Of a stretch of 64,000 bases of DNA, positions 31,306 through 43,013 are shown piece after piece. The stretch covers positions 31,647,467 to 31,711,466 of the forward strand of contig CM070592.1 in the NCBI GenBank assembly GCA_036346355.1. The letters run 5' to 3'. Below the pieces are notes generated by a model. The model did no database searches, had not been told where the DNA came from, and was given only the letters and a program-made list of their open reading frames with translations. The translations under genes and the position numbers were made by a program. The DNA is from Rhipidocladum racemiflorum (lineage: Eukaryota; Streptophyta; Magnoliopsida; Poales; Poaceae). Positions within the stretch are counted from its first letter, which is position 1, and each line of letters starts with the position of its first letter.

Positions 31306-31395
31306 TTTTTGCAAATAACTTTTACACGATAGCGTTTCTTTTGGGTCTAACTGTATCATGTGAAGCACCATGTCTCGGATACCAGCATCTTGTAT
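31306..31395 (-). pseudogene. VPS15: VPS15 kinase-domain C-terminal exon remnant
   Basis: Preceded by a good acceptor (TTGCAG, minus, at 31396-31401), this codes IQDAGIRDMVLHMIQLDPKE then TLSCKSYLQK, the end of the VPS15 kinase-like domain. After YLQK the similarity stops and about 100 bases later the WD linker begins. Roughly 800 residues (kinase end, HEAT repeats, linker) have therefore been deleted. A short open stretch with a donor at about 31470-31530 (LADVVLTLGLLHSFE) could be a preceding exon but was not recognised. Confidence 0.75.
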
Positions 31396-31399
31396 CTGC

Positions 31400-32141
31400 A
31401 AGCACAAATTAATAGTAACCCACTTTGTCTTGTGATAGATGAAACAGTAGACATATAGAACTGATGGTATACCTCAAAGGAATGCAGCAATCCTAATGTC
31501 AAAACAACATCAGCAAGGGAATGCCTGCGCCTTGCGCTCGTGCGCGCCGTGCGTTGGCCGACCGATGGCGCTTCAAGGGCCATGATTTTTGCGTTCGTAC
31601 GTTGCATGCGAGGCTGCTCCTTGCCCCTGCCCGTTCGCCCTCGGGTTCCGGGATGGCAATTAATCGCGACTCAATCAGGTAAGCGTAAAAACTAAATTAA
31701 GCAAACAATCTTTACCTGGATCAGATTGGGTGGGGGATTCTTTCTGGTCCGTTGTTTCCTCCGCTGCTGCATTTGCTCGCGCGTTTCCCCTTTCGTTATA
31801 AGAAGTAGAGTCGCGGTATGTTTTTGCGGCAGAGCTCAATTGTGTTTTTGGGCAGGGAGGTATCGAGGTTGGATCGCATCAAAGACGGGAGGTAAAGGTT
31901 GGATCCCGAGATTATGCGCGGCGGGTTTCTCCGCGGGTCGTGATGGGAATGCTCTGGTGTATTGTTGTGTTCGATGCTTTCCGTTCGTCGCCCTTCGACG
32001 TGCTCCTGGTGGTTATGGTCGTCTTCGCGCCATAGGTATTTATGCTGTTTTCTTATTTGGTTAACTATTCTATAGTTACCCTGCCTTCTGTTAGTGGCCC
32101 TGTCTTGGTTGCTCTTTCCCTTCCGTGTGGTTTCCTGCAAG
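31400..32141. other. Intergenic or intronic sequence, no recognised gene
   Basis: The left part probably belongs to the VPS15 remnant. 31500-31680 and 31730-32040 are GC-rich. Open frames there have no recognisable content. Confidence 0.35.
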
Positions 32142-32381
32142 CAGGGGCGGAAGTAAATTCATTTACAGGACACCAGTCAAAAAAAAAAAATAGTGTATAT
32201 TAGTCTATATATTAAAAAAATTATTGTATTTTAGGCTATATATATAGTATATGTGAACCCCTTGATCTAAATCTTGTGACATCGGGAGGTAAATAACAAA
32301 CAAATGGTAAGAATAATAAGTTGTTATCACGTATATGATGAAGTGGTGAACCCCGAAGATTTTTCTCTAGTTCCGCCCCTG
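32142..32381. mobile_element. hAT-type MITE with CAGGGGCGGAA inverted ends
   Basis: 240 bp starting CAGGGGCGGAAGTAA and ending CTAGTTCCGCCCCTG, an 11-bp perfect inverted end with AT-rich interior. The right end is followed by a 34-bp tandem duplication (unit TGTTCCGCCCCTGTTTCC..., running to about 32435) that copies the terminus. A flanking 8-bp duplication could not be confirmed. Confidence 0.6.
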
Positions 32382-32809
32382 TTTCCTTTTTATTGTTTAG
32401 ACTGTTCCGCCCCTGTTTCCTTTTTATTGTTTAGACGGTTTGGCGTTTTCCCGATCGTTTTCTGATTTGCTTTCGGTGCTTATGTGCATCCACGATGGAT
32501 GGATCAGGGTGCTTACGCTTACGTGAGCCGCTGCGACTCGCGGTGCGTTCCAGAAAAACATCGAAACATGCCCGCTTTTAATGGAGTCTACACAAACGTA
32601 GCAACCCTGTGTTTGACCTTGGGACAACATTTAAACGCTGAGCAAGACTGTAGCAATGTTGGCTCAGTGTTATCTTATTTATCGCTAATGCTATTCCAGA
32701 ACGGCTCGACTTTTGTTACTCCTTGTATTATACGCTGCAAAAAACAGTTCATGTACTATCTGTAACCTACGTATACCTTTGTATATCCGTTATGTACAAC
32801 TACAAGACA

Positions 32810-33449
32810 CCACCAGCTAGGGGTGGAATTTTAGTTCGAGGCTCGAGGCTCGAGGCTCGGCTCGGGAGACAGCTCGTGAGCAGCTCGTTAGGCTCGACAG
32901 TCATTGAGTCATATAAGGTATGAATTCACAATACAGTAATCAATATACCCAATGCTAGACATCTAATGAGCAATGCTTGCCTTACCTTACTTTTTGAGTT
33001 TACTCTTCTTAATACTTCAAATGTCTTGTATTGGATCTACTGATTACTTTTGCACAGATAAAAGTAAGCGGAGTATTCTTTTTTCAGATTACATGTTTGC
33101 AGTTTTATAAACTGAAAGAGCAGTCTAACCATCTATGCTTAAAAAGGCGTCCCATAAATGTGAAATTGCTTCTTAACCGAACCCTAGAGGAGGCTGGAGC
33201 CTGAGAACGGTGAGAATGGATGGAGGAGCTTCGTTTTTTTTTTGTGTGAGAATGAAGGGCATTTGGGCCCTTGCCAGTGCCCTTGTTGCCCGGCTCGCGA
33301 GCCACGTCAAGCCGGCTCGAGGCTCGAGCGAGCCCGAGCCGAGCCCAATATTAAGCTCGATGTATGCAACGAGCCGGACTCGGCTCGGCTCGAAAACTGG
33401 CGAGCTCGGCCGAGCCGAGCCGCGGCTCGATTCCACCCCTACCACCAGC
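32810..33449. mobile_element. hAT element, 624 bp, with 8-bp target duplication
   Basis: 32818-33441 begins TAGGGGTGGAATTTTAG and ends GATTCCACCCCTA. It is flanked by CCACCAGC on both sides (32810-32817 and 33442-33449), a perfect 8-bp duplication. Both subterminal regions are packed with GGCTCG/CGAGCC motifs (32840-32900, 33290-33430), the kind of repeated short motif that hAT transposases bind. No transposase is encoded. Confidence 0.9.
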
Positions 33450-34322
33450 TATGCTCTCATGAAAAACGTGAGCCCTGCAATCTATATGCTATATGTATGA
33501 CAGTCTTAACAACTGAGTTCTACATTTTACTCCGTTGTATACAATTCCGTAGGTCCATGCAGTTACGAAACAGCTCGCTCCGTTGGCAAAACACCAGGCT
33601 AAAATAGATAAAGATACCCATTCAAAAAATATAATATAAAAACTAGGCGAACTCAGGTCACAACCAATGTATTCTCTCATGTCGATACGATCCATACCAT
33701 GCCTTGATAAGTATTGTATTTACCCCTCCCTACATTTATGCTCTTTGGTTAAAAAGGAAAGAATTTTGCTTTACATTTTTAAACTATTTTACGCCTGATC
33801 GCGGCTTGAAGAACAATATCACTAGCGGCGCGGCATGCCGCACAAATCTTCCTAGTATTTTTAACAAACGAATCGCAAACAACAACAAAATGTATACTCG
33901 AGTCCATAACTTCATATTAATTGATTTAGGTCCAGTGGTCCACAAATATCCAATTTTTTGTCCTTCTGACAGACTACTGAAAGATGGGAGTACTTTCAGG
34001 TATGCTGAAGTAGACTGTGCTTTTTTATTGGCATTTGGCAGTTGAAAATTTTAACTTATGAAACTCACGCGGAAGACCCTTGAGATCCTTTGGTTGGTGA
34101 ATTCTAACATTTGTATGAAAAATAATTGAGTACCAATTGCCCCATCATTAATTCAGTTAATGGAAAATCATGAACATGGAAACTCCATCATCAGGTGAAG
34201 TTCTAGGATTGCAGAGATAGGTCTATATTGCATTAAATTTTGCAACGGATCCGGTTCATAAAAACTCATTAAGCAAATATGCTACCATCCGTTTCAAATT
34301 ACCCATATCAATCTTTCTAGGG
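33450..34322. other. Unannotated AT-rich sequence
   Basis: No ORF, inverted end or LTR boundary was recognised in this stretch. It may include VPS15 intron sequence given the exons on both sides. Confidence 0.35.
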
Positions 34323-37300
34323 TGTCGGAACCCTCCCTTTAATGGCGTGGAATACCAAGAGGGATTCCTATGTGCATACAGTACTAGTCCCATGATCAGT
34401 AACTGGCACGCACATTTACAACATTGTCATCACATCCATACAAGTTCATATTACATTAATAGAAATAAAGTCTTACAACATGGAGTTTGCAGCGGAAGAT
34501 ACATTTCTCGGCACCCAAAATACCACAGGCAACTGACAACGGTAAAACCTTAGAAAGATTCGTTAGCAAAGTCCCCGTATTCTGCGTCAGGATCGGGGTA
34601 CTCTGTGGGGGCTCCGGTCTTAGATTAGCGATAAAGACTCTTACTGTTGCATCGGTCTGGATAATGATACAACCCGAAAGAAATCCAATCGCTTATCTGA
34701 AACCGTACTCGGATTGAGATCAACCAATCGGCGCAACACTCATGCTCTTGCCAACTGGTTGGAATCAATTCAAGCTTCCCGCATATGTGTTCAGTGCTAG
34801 TTCCCAAGATCAATGCCTAGCACACACATACTTTGCACATCGAGCTGATACATCACACATACAAATATGTAAACGACAAAAAGGTAATCTAGGAACTATT
34901 ACATCTACTAGATAATACACAAAGAGTAAAGAGCAGCGAAAATGACCTTAAGTCCAAAAGAGGGACAACGGTGTGCCAACCATAACCCATAGGCAACCGA
35001 CTGGGGAAAACCCAGTTCATCCAACCGAGAAATCGCTTGACCCCGGTTCGAAGTAAGCGCCGTCAGGAGCGTCATCATTACCTTCCTCTAAGCATTTTTA
35101 AGTAGAGCAAACGGTGAGTACACGTATGTACTCGCAAGACTTTAGTGTATGGAAGAAATATTATACATGCAAGGCTATTCAATGAATGAAAGCTTCTACT
35201 CTAGGTTTGAATTTCAGCATAAAGCAACTTTTATTTGTAAGCATGCAATTGTTAAACAACGATAACATTTGAAATGAGCATTTGATAAAAGCTATAAGTA
35301 GCATATAAGTATTTGAACAATCATTCATGACCCTCCATGGCCATAAACAATATCCGCAACATAACCAAATTTCACCATAACTTACACCAACACAATAACA
35401 CCATTTTCCAAGTCATTTTGCAAAACCAAAACCAAAACACTATACTTGACATTATGTTTCCAAGCCGCTCATGACCATGAGCACGGCTAATCGATTAGAT
35501 TTAAATCTCTGCAGAGAGTGTACACTTTACCCACATGACATATTCTAGCAATCATGTCAACCATGCCACGCGATACCCAAGTATCCGTTTTGCTAGACTA
35601 TGACAAAACTTTTCAACTAGATAAAGCCTAACCTTGCACTAGCCCGAGTATGACCTGTCCTTGCTATGGCGGCAGAATTTCAACGATTCACGATGGTCCT
35701 ACCGCCATCGCCCTCGTTCTCCCCGTAGCAAGGCATACTCGTTGTATCGGGTCACTCACTCCCAACACCTCGGTGAAGGGAGCGCCCTCGAACGACACCA
35801 CACACTTGGTTCGTCCTACTCTTCCGCCACCGATGTGCAAGATTAAAACTTCATCTAGCTTACTAAGTTAAGGCTATCCCATACTAGCACATGTGGTTGC
35901 ACCAATTAACTCGATTAATAGTATCAAGTTCGGTCCTTAGGGTGACCCAGCAGTACTTCCCTATCTACGTGCAATTGCCGGTTTCCATACAACACCAATC
36001 CATTTCCTTGTACCGCATAAGTGGCCGCTTGTACGGTGCAAGACATCCCATTGCACTTTCAGATATACATAACTCGCCTGTCTAAAACATACTTTTCATT
36101 TCCATTTTTAACCACATACCAAGATCCTCATCGCCATTTTCAACATTTGCAAAGTTTCATAAAGATTCAAGCCTAACATTCTACCCAACTCAAGCATGGC
36201 TAAGCATAGTATTAGGTATCGAGTATAACCAACATTCATTTCATAGCATGAATAATCCCTAGCCTAGGTTTTAGCAAGTTTTCATGGCAATGTAATTAAG
36301 GTAAACCCACAAGTTAGGAATATAACTACCATGACCCACAATATAGCAACTTTACGTAAAATTAAACGCATGCATAATAGTTTGATTAAAACAAATTAGA
36401 CTTGTAAAGTATGGGATCAACATGTTCAAAGGATGGTGCTTGCCTGTTTGCTCTTCTTCCGATTGTTCTCGTGAATATAATCGTGGTTGTCGGCAATGAT
36501 TCCGACACGCCGTCACCACGCTGCTCGAACGATAGAAACCGCGGAAAAGGCAAATAAGCACGAATCAAAATGGGGCAAAAGGAAATCAGATGGAAACAAC
36601 AAGTTAAACTCAATAAAAGAACAAGCAGTTATAAGAGAAATCAGTACATTGCTAGCATACTAGTTCCACACACAGCAGGTTCATTACATGTATCTTAGTA
36701 TTTAAACAATCGAATCCAGGAAGCTAAGATTGATTGGATTGAAGAAATCTAAGACTAGTTACTTAAGCAATGCACTAGTTAATCATACAACTTAGACCTT
36801 TTGCTCTAATAGGATTCAGATGCAAAGCAAGTTATTAATGAAATGTTTTTCCACAACCTGGTAGTGCACATAATGTAGAGTGATTTGGAGCTATCCTTCC
36901 TAATTTCTGCATTTAGACGAGTAGTTCTACGGAGGACTAAAAAGGCCTAAAAGAGCACATTTGCACATGTAAAAAGTTAGAACTTACATGATTAAGTTGA
37001 GATAGCAACACGGTAAACTTGTTTAACCAACATTGAGATTTATTAGGGAATGCATAAAGAGGTAGCTTAGGGTTGGGTTTATCATGTCATGAAGTCAAGT
37101 GCAAGGTTAATGACATAATTGAGCATGGAAGCCTTATTATTACTTTCATTCTTCCCTAGTGAGCATGTATATGGAGTCAAGTCCTTGAGCATGTAAAAAC
37201 AGTGAGCAAGCCATAAACAAAGTTATACAACAGCATGATCATGATAATTCAAGGTCCTAGGAACAAGTTTACATGCATTTGGATTAAAATTGCACTAGCT

Positions 37301-39978
37301 AATAGCATTTTATTAACTATAGGTATTGGAACACCACAATCATAACAAACGTTTCAAATCAAGTCCAATCACAAATATCATCACACAATCAGCAAGCTTA
37401 CTAACTAAGGATCACAATGGAGTTGGTCTCACGCATTTTGGAGTTGAAGTGCAACATTTGCTTATTATGCAACTACTAACCTAAAGCATTTAATTGATAT
37501 CATTTTCTGTACACTAACCCAATATGAAATATTTTTACATATTCATAAAGTTCATGATTTTACAAAATTTTAGGAAGTGGTTTCATCTCATTTGGAGTTG
37601 TGTAGCAAAAGATATGAATTTTTGAACTTGATTCGGTTAAGTAATTCATTAAGGAAAAAGGAAATGGGGAAAATACGTTTCCCTTCAGGGAAAGCGTATT
37701 TCAGGCACGGGCGCGTCTCAAGCACAAGATGCCCTGACTGACAGGGCGCCCCCACCGACAGAGACAGAGAGCAGAGGGGAGGTCGCCAGGGCTCGCCGGC
37801 GACGCGACGGCAGCGGAGAAGGCCGGGCGACCGGGGTGGAAGCAAGAGGGTGATGCGCCGCACCTGGGAATGGAGACGATCCGGTTGGGGCGGCAGTGAA
37901 GAAGTCCCGCGGCGTGAGGCGGCGGATTCCGGCGGATGAGGCTGCCGGCAGCGAAGAGGAAGACGAGTTAGACTCGGGCGAGGGAAGAAAAATATTAAGA
38001 GAGGCGAGGGGGACCTTGCGGGGAGGTCGATTCCGACAGGGGCGGCTCGGAGCGTGCTAACACCGAGCGACCGGAGGCGGGGAAGAAGGGTGCCGCCGCG
38101 GTGGCACTATGGCCGACGAGACCTGGGATGAAGCATGTCACCGTGATCAGCAAGCACCCTAGATGTTAAAGCTCGGCTGGATTGGAGGACCACTTCACCA
38201 ATTGCTCAATTCCAATCCTTCCTGTTCGGCGCTTCACTGAAGAGAAAGGCAGTGCGAGGCGCTCGAGGCTGGCTCGACAGTGGGGTAATGAAGCGAAAAG
38301 GGAGGAATGGCGAGGAGCAGGCGCTGATTTATAGCAGCCGAGGCGGAGGAGGCGAGGTAACAGCGCACGGCATGGGCATCGGCACAGCCGAGGCTCAGCA
38401 CGGTAGCCGCGTGGCGAGCGCCTCCTGCGCGGGGCATGGCCGAGAGAGAGAACAGCGAGGGGCGACGCCGTGAGCTAGAGGCAGACGGCGGGGTGCTAGT
38501 CCTCGCTGGAACGTGCGGGCGGAGGAGGCGAGGTGAGCAACGGCCGTGAACGGCAACCAACAGCAATCGCAGCTCACCCTTCAGCTCACTGTGTGCCGCA
38601 CTGTGCTGAGGTTCAGGCTTTGCAGCGAAGCCGACATGCTTCAGGGTATTGCCGTGATTTGCAACAGTGCAGGTTCAGACTCCATTTGCTCGGTTCAGGT
38701 ATTGCAGTGACCTCAATTGGCCCAAGGTATAGCTGATGATTCAGAACTTCTTTGCAGTGGCTTTAGTCAGTCTTGAGTTGTCAAACTTCCCAGGCACTGC
38801 ACTGGTTCAACGGTATGGTATTGATTGAGGAGTTGCCGAGGATTGTTGCTTTAGTCCCTGCACTGCTCATAGATCAGACAACCATGGCAATTTCGATTGC
38901 TCTAAAGAGCTGTCAATGCAAGCAGCGGAGGTGCCACGTCCTAGCAGTAGGTTGGTCCAAAGTACAGCCGATGGTTCAGAGATTTGCCGAGACCGGCTAC
39001 AGCGCAAGTTCAGGGAACTCCGGGAATGGCAGTGACTTCAGTCGGCCTTGAGCTGACAACACTCCCAGGCATTACATTGCTTTAGTGGTATGGCGTAGAT
39101 CAGGGAATTGACAGGACTTCAGGCCTTTAGTCATTGCACTGTTCATGCGATTCAGGAAATGCCACTTGATTGCTATACCGATTTGTCAATTTTAGGTATC
39201 GGATTGGTCATCCAGCAAATGGAAATCTTTGTGCTTGCAACCTAGGAAATGGAATTCATGGAAACCTTCCATGCTCGAGTTGGTTTAGCAGTGTTCTGAC
39301 TAGGGTGCCTCACAGGAACACTTCAGGCCATACCCAAGATCAGAGAGTAGCTCCACGATCTGCTACAGTGCCGGACCTGGCAAAGCGAAACCGATAAGGC
39401 TGCCTTGAGATGTCCGAATGCTGCATTGGATTGGGCAACTGAGATCTAGAAGATTTTTGAGTTGGAATGCTTCCAAAAGAATACATCTGTTTCAGCTCAA
39501 GGAAGTGATACATGGTTTGAATTAGGAATAATAATAAAAGAAAAAGAGATTCCCTTGTGCATTGGTACCGAGTGGTTCTGAGAGCTGCTGAAACCTCAGC
39601 TTCCACCCAATGCACCGTGCACCAGGTCAAAGTTCAGAAAATGCTCAAGTGCACTATTCACCGTTAGGCAATGCAGCACTTGATTGAATCATTGAGCTGT
39701 CCAATTTCCCAGCAGCATTGGGCAACAACGATCTAGTCTTGGCCGAGCATACTTGGAATAAGGAGCTCTGGATACAGATATCCATTGCTCAATCTGGAGA
39801 TGCAATGCTCTAATCAGGGTGTTTGGAAACGTGCACTTTATCTACTAATGCTGGGACCGGTTCTCTATTTAGTTAGTTAGGTCCCCAATTGTAAGCATTT
39901 GCTTATCTTGATGCAAAAATTAATTGAGAAGGAAAAGAAATGAAACTTTATTTTATTATCAAAGTTCCGGTCGTTACA
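34323..39978 (-). mobile_element. Gypsy-type LTR-derived sequence (minus), probably nested
   Basis: The right edge is an LTR start on the minus strand (TGTAACGACCGGAACTTTG at 39978) and the left edge reads as an LTR end (GGTTCCGACA at 34323). No pol or gag lies between. Phrases such as GAGTACACGTATGTACTCGC (35114) and CTTACTAAGTTAAGGCTATC (35858) recur in LTR sequence at 40020 and 49160. GC-rich blocks at 37700-38600 are leader-like. At 5.7 kb with unequal flanks, it is more likely two or more LTRs than one. Confidence 0.55.
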
Positions 39979-40560
39979 TACTCATTCTCTTCATTCTATG
40001 AATATCAACAACAGCAAGGTTGAGTACACGTATGTGCTCACAAGACTTGTAGTGTATCACAAATGTATATAATAAATACGGGCTATGTCATGGAGAAGCT
40101 ACTAAGTTATTTTGCATAAAGCGAAACTGAATTGCAAATACAGAATAATAGATTGCAAGTGCAATTTGTAAAGCGATTGACAGATATGTAAATAACAAGT
40201 ATGAAAAAGAGTAGTAACAACCTCACAATCCTCCATGACTGCGATCTTCTTCTATTTGGCTACCGAACTAATTTTTATTAATATTAACTACTTGAAAACA
40301 ACAGGAATACTAACTGGACCATTCTTTAAGCCCAGTAACTGTTGATCAAGTATCCATGTCATTTAAGCAATCAACTGCGTGTGAACCAAATCTTTATAAC
40401 TAAAATCGAACGACAATGTGTTTACTAGTCTGTAAACGTTAGCCTAAACTATACCCAATTCATGTGGAACATGCTTTATTGTGAAATCATGTGATGAAAA
40501 AATTGGTTTGGTGATGAATTTGGTATTGCAAAGTGGTTGTGCTCATGGCATGTGTGGTGC
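39979..40560 (-). mobile_element. Further Gypsy LTR remnant
   Basis: Contains GTTGAGTACACGTATGTGCT (40020), a diverged copy of the 35114 phrase, and CATGACTGCGATC (40235). This indicates a piece of the LTR family that the 34323-39978 sequence inserted into. No coding. Confidence 0.45.
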
Positions 40561-40684
40561 ATGTGCATGTGTTATTTTAGATGATTAATTGATATGCTTG
40601 TGATAGCATGGTAATTGTTTTGCTTGATGCAATGCGCTCGTGTGAGTAGTTGCATGGACTAATTGAGTCAAGTTGGAAAGAACT

Positions 40685-40854
40685 TGTGCTCGGAATTTTG
40701 TTTCGTTGATTGTTCATGTACAGGTGTTGCTCGAGGGCACATGAACAATGATGTGCTCGGAATTTTGTTTCGTTGATTGTTCATGTTCAGGGAGGAACTT
40801 GTGCTCGGAATTTTGTTTCGTTGATTGTTCATGTGCAGGTGTTGCTCGAGGGCG
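40685..40854. repeat. Three direct copies of a 34-bp sequence
   Basis: TGTGCTCGGAATTTTGTTTC followed by GTTGATTGTTCATG occurs at 40685, 40752 and 40800. GGTGTTGCTCGAGGGC follows the first and third copies. Spacing is 67 and 48 bp, so the array is irregular. Confidence 0.85.
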
Positions 40855-41215
40855 AACGTGATCGATTCCTCCCTGAACCTAGTCCCGAACCTCAGTTCCT
40901 CCATGTGATTAGACAAAAAGAAATAAAAATTACTTTTTTGGCAAGTGCGCACGGGAGAAGAACAACGACCGGATATTCACGATCTGCTACAGTAGATCGG
41001 TTGCTACAGTGCATCTACAGTGTTTTGCAGTTCTACTACAGTGCCACCATATACATTATTGATATAGTCATCTTGCAGTTACGCGCAAGGTGCAATAAAT
41101 GCATACCGATATTTGTGACATGTGTAACAATTACACCAATGGGAGCAAATAAACTGATATGCAATGGATAAAAGAGCATAAAAAGTTTGAATATAATTTT
41201 GATTAAGGAACTAAC

Positions 41216-41376
41216 TTGAGGTGCTAGATAGCATCTTCGCCTTCCACCAGTGTCGAAGAAGAATGAAAAATCAGATGGATCATCATCCGGTATGTAAGTT
41301 GGTTTAAAAGATGCAAAGTCCGCAAGATATAGCCAATTCCATGAAGTAACGAGTACATTCTCACATTTTATGTCAC
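41216..41376 (-). pseudogene. VPS15: VPS15 kinase-domain exon
   Basis: 161 bp with acceptor (TTAG) at the right and a GTTAGT donor at the left. It encodes DIKCENVLVTSWNWLYLADF, then ASFKPTYIPDDDPSDFSFFF and DTGGRRRCYLAP. These are the catalytic-loop and activation-segment region of VPS15-type pseudokinases, a very conserved exon. The reading frame is intact. The following exon (APE helix to the GQYDP region) was not found, and the next recognised exon is 9.8 kb downstream at 31395 across transposon insertions. Confidence 0.85.
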
Positions 41377-41489
41377 CTAACAAAAAAACAGTGTAGTTTT
41401 GATGTCCTCTTGATCTAAAAAAAAACAGTGTAAGCATCAATGATCAAAAATAAAAGTACTGCCAATGCAACTCAGACAAACCTTCTCAC

Positions 41490-41535
41490 CATGGCAAACT
41501 CCCTTGCTATGGCTCTGCTCCACAGCATGGATTAA
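41490..41535 (-). pseudogene. VPS15: VPS15 kinase-domain exon (preceding)
   Basis: 46 bp between an acceptor (GTGCAG, minus) and a donor (CATG/GTGAGA). It codes LIHAVEQSHSKGVCHG, which joins in phase to the DIKCEN exon at 41376 to give the HGDIKCEN catalytic loop. The N-terminal kinase exons that should lie right of 41535 were not recognised before the MITE at 41964. This locus is a partial gene copy. Confidence 0.8.
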
Positions 41536-41963
41536 CTGCACAATCAAAGGAGCTAAGCCGACAAACATATCTGGAAAGTAATTAAAAACAATGAAGATTG
41601 ACTCTTACATGTGCCACTAATTTGATGTACAAGATTTATAGCTACACTTGGCAGAGAGAAAATACAACTCCTACAGTCACCAGCAGGGTTGACTACATCA
41701 ACTTTGTAAATATTAATGACCACCCAACAACAGCAACAACAACAACAAAAAGAGGGCTACCACTCGTTCGTAATGTACAGGCAAAATTACGTCAGAATCC
41801 CGCTTTGCGTGAGATCGCGGTACGCAATCCTCACCTCGAAGGGCCAGACGTGAAAGCAATCATTAATGTGTCCGCACTTCATGAAATAAACTTAATTAGT
41901 GCATTTGCAATGGTGTAGTCAACTACTAGCTATAAAAATGTACAAATCATCTATAGATAGCTA

Positions 41964-42220
41964 CTCCCTCCAGTTTGATAATAGATGTCGTTTTGGACAT
42001 CATGTCCTTCAAAACACAACTTTGACTGCTATTTTTTATTATAATATTTTTATAAAATCCAATAAAATTATAATATTATGAAAGTACTTCTCGAGACAAG
42101 TCTACACATATAATTTTCATATATCCAATTTAAATATTTAAAAATATATCGATAGTCAAAGTTTTAGAAATTTGACCATCACTATGTCCAAAACGACATC
42201 TGTTATCAAACTGGAGAGAG
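41964..42220. mobile_element. Stowaway MITE, copy 3
   Basis: 257 bp with CTCCCTCCAGTTTGATAATA and CTGGAGAGAG ends, TA on both sides (41962-41963, 42221-42222). Very similar to the copy at 21242 in the same orientation. Confidence 0.9.
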
Positions 42221-42497
42221 TAATAGACAACCTCTTCAATGGACTAGCTATAGCATTGTCTACAAAATTAAATTTTCTTGTACAAGGTTCGGCCTTTTCC
42301 CCAATCCTTTCGTACAGGATTAAGGAGATGCCTATGTCTTGTACAAGGTTCGGCCTTTTCCGCCGGGTGGGCCGCGAGCACTGGTCCCATGTTCAGCAAT
42401 TCTGTCATCTCTCTCTCTTCATCCGTTCTCTCCCCGACATGTGGGCCTGACCCCACATGTCAGGGTCATCCCCTTCCTCTCGCGTTGCTCTCTACCT
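42221..42497. other. Short sequence with a duplicated motif
   Basis: TTGTACAAGGTTCGGCCTTTT occurs at 42279 and again at 42338, about 60 bp apart. No gene. Confidence 0.4.
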
Positions 42498-43013
42498 CTC
42501 GCGCGCAGGGTTCAAATTTTCGCCGAATTTTCGCGAAATTTCGCCGAAATTTCGGATTTCGGACCCCCCCGAGTTCCATAATCCCGGTGAAATTAAAAAA
42601 CCCTAAAAAAATTTTAAAAGTGCTACAGTACCCTATAATTTCGGCGAAATTTCGGTAAAATGGACCGAAATCTCGGTTTTTTGACCGAAATTTGTCCAAA
42701 ATTTGACCGGATTTGACCGGATTGGATTCCTCAGGTCATTTCCCATGTCTGACCAAAATTTCAAAATTTTTTGACATCGTTTGAAACATTTTCCGTTCTG
42801 TTGAATTTTACCGAGATTTCGGATTTTTGGACCGAAATTTCGGTTTTTTGGACGAAATTTCGGATTTCTCGGTTAAAAAAAAACCAGATTTGAATTTTGG
42901 TTTTTGAATTTCGTCCGGATTTTGTCCGAAATTTCCGAATTTCGGCGAAATTTCGGATTTCGGCCAGGTCCGAGATGGAGTCCGAAAACGAAATTTGAAC
43001 CCTTGCTCGCGCG
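42498..43013. mobile_element. hAT-like CAAGG-family element, 500 bp, with 8-bp target duplication
   Basis: 42506-43005 starts CAGGGTTCAAATTTTCG and ends CGAAATTTGAACCCTTG. It is flanked by CTCGCGCG at 42498-42505 and 43006-43013. The whole interior is made of GAAATTTCGG/CCGAAATTTC motifs on both strands. It shares ends and motif style with the 1565-bp element at 12277 and looks like a deletion derivative of the same family. Confidence 0.85.

Noticed and set aside
38234..38566. ORFs in the GC-rich block of the Gypsy LTR region
   Set aside because: Compositional open frames on both strands inside repeat sequence, with no recognisable domain.
34323..39978. A single solo LTR of 5.7 kb
   Set aside because: Flanking bases (left ...TAGGG, right TACTC) do not form a target duplication, and the length exceeds usual LTRs. 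Nested or recombined LTRs fit better.
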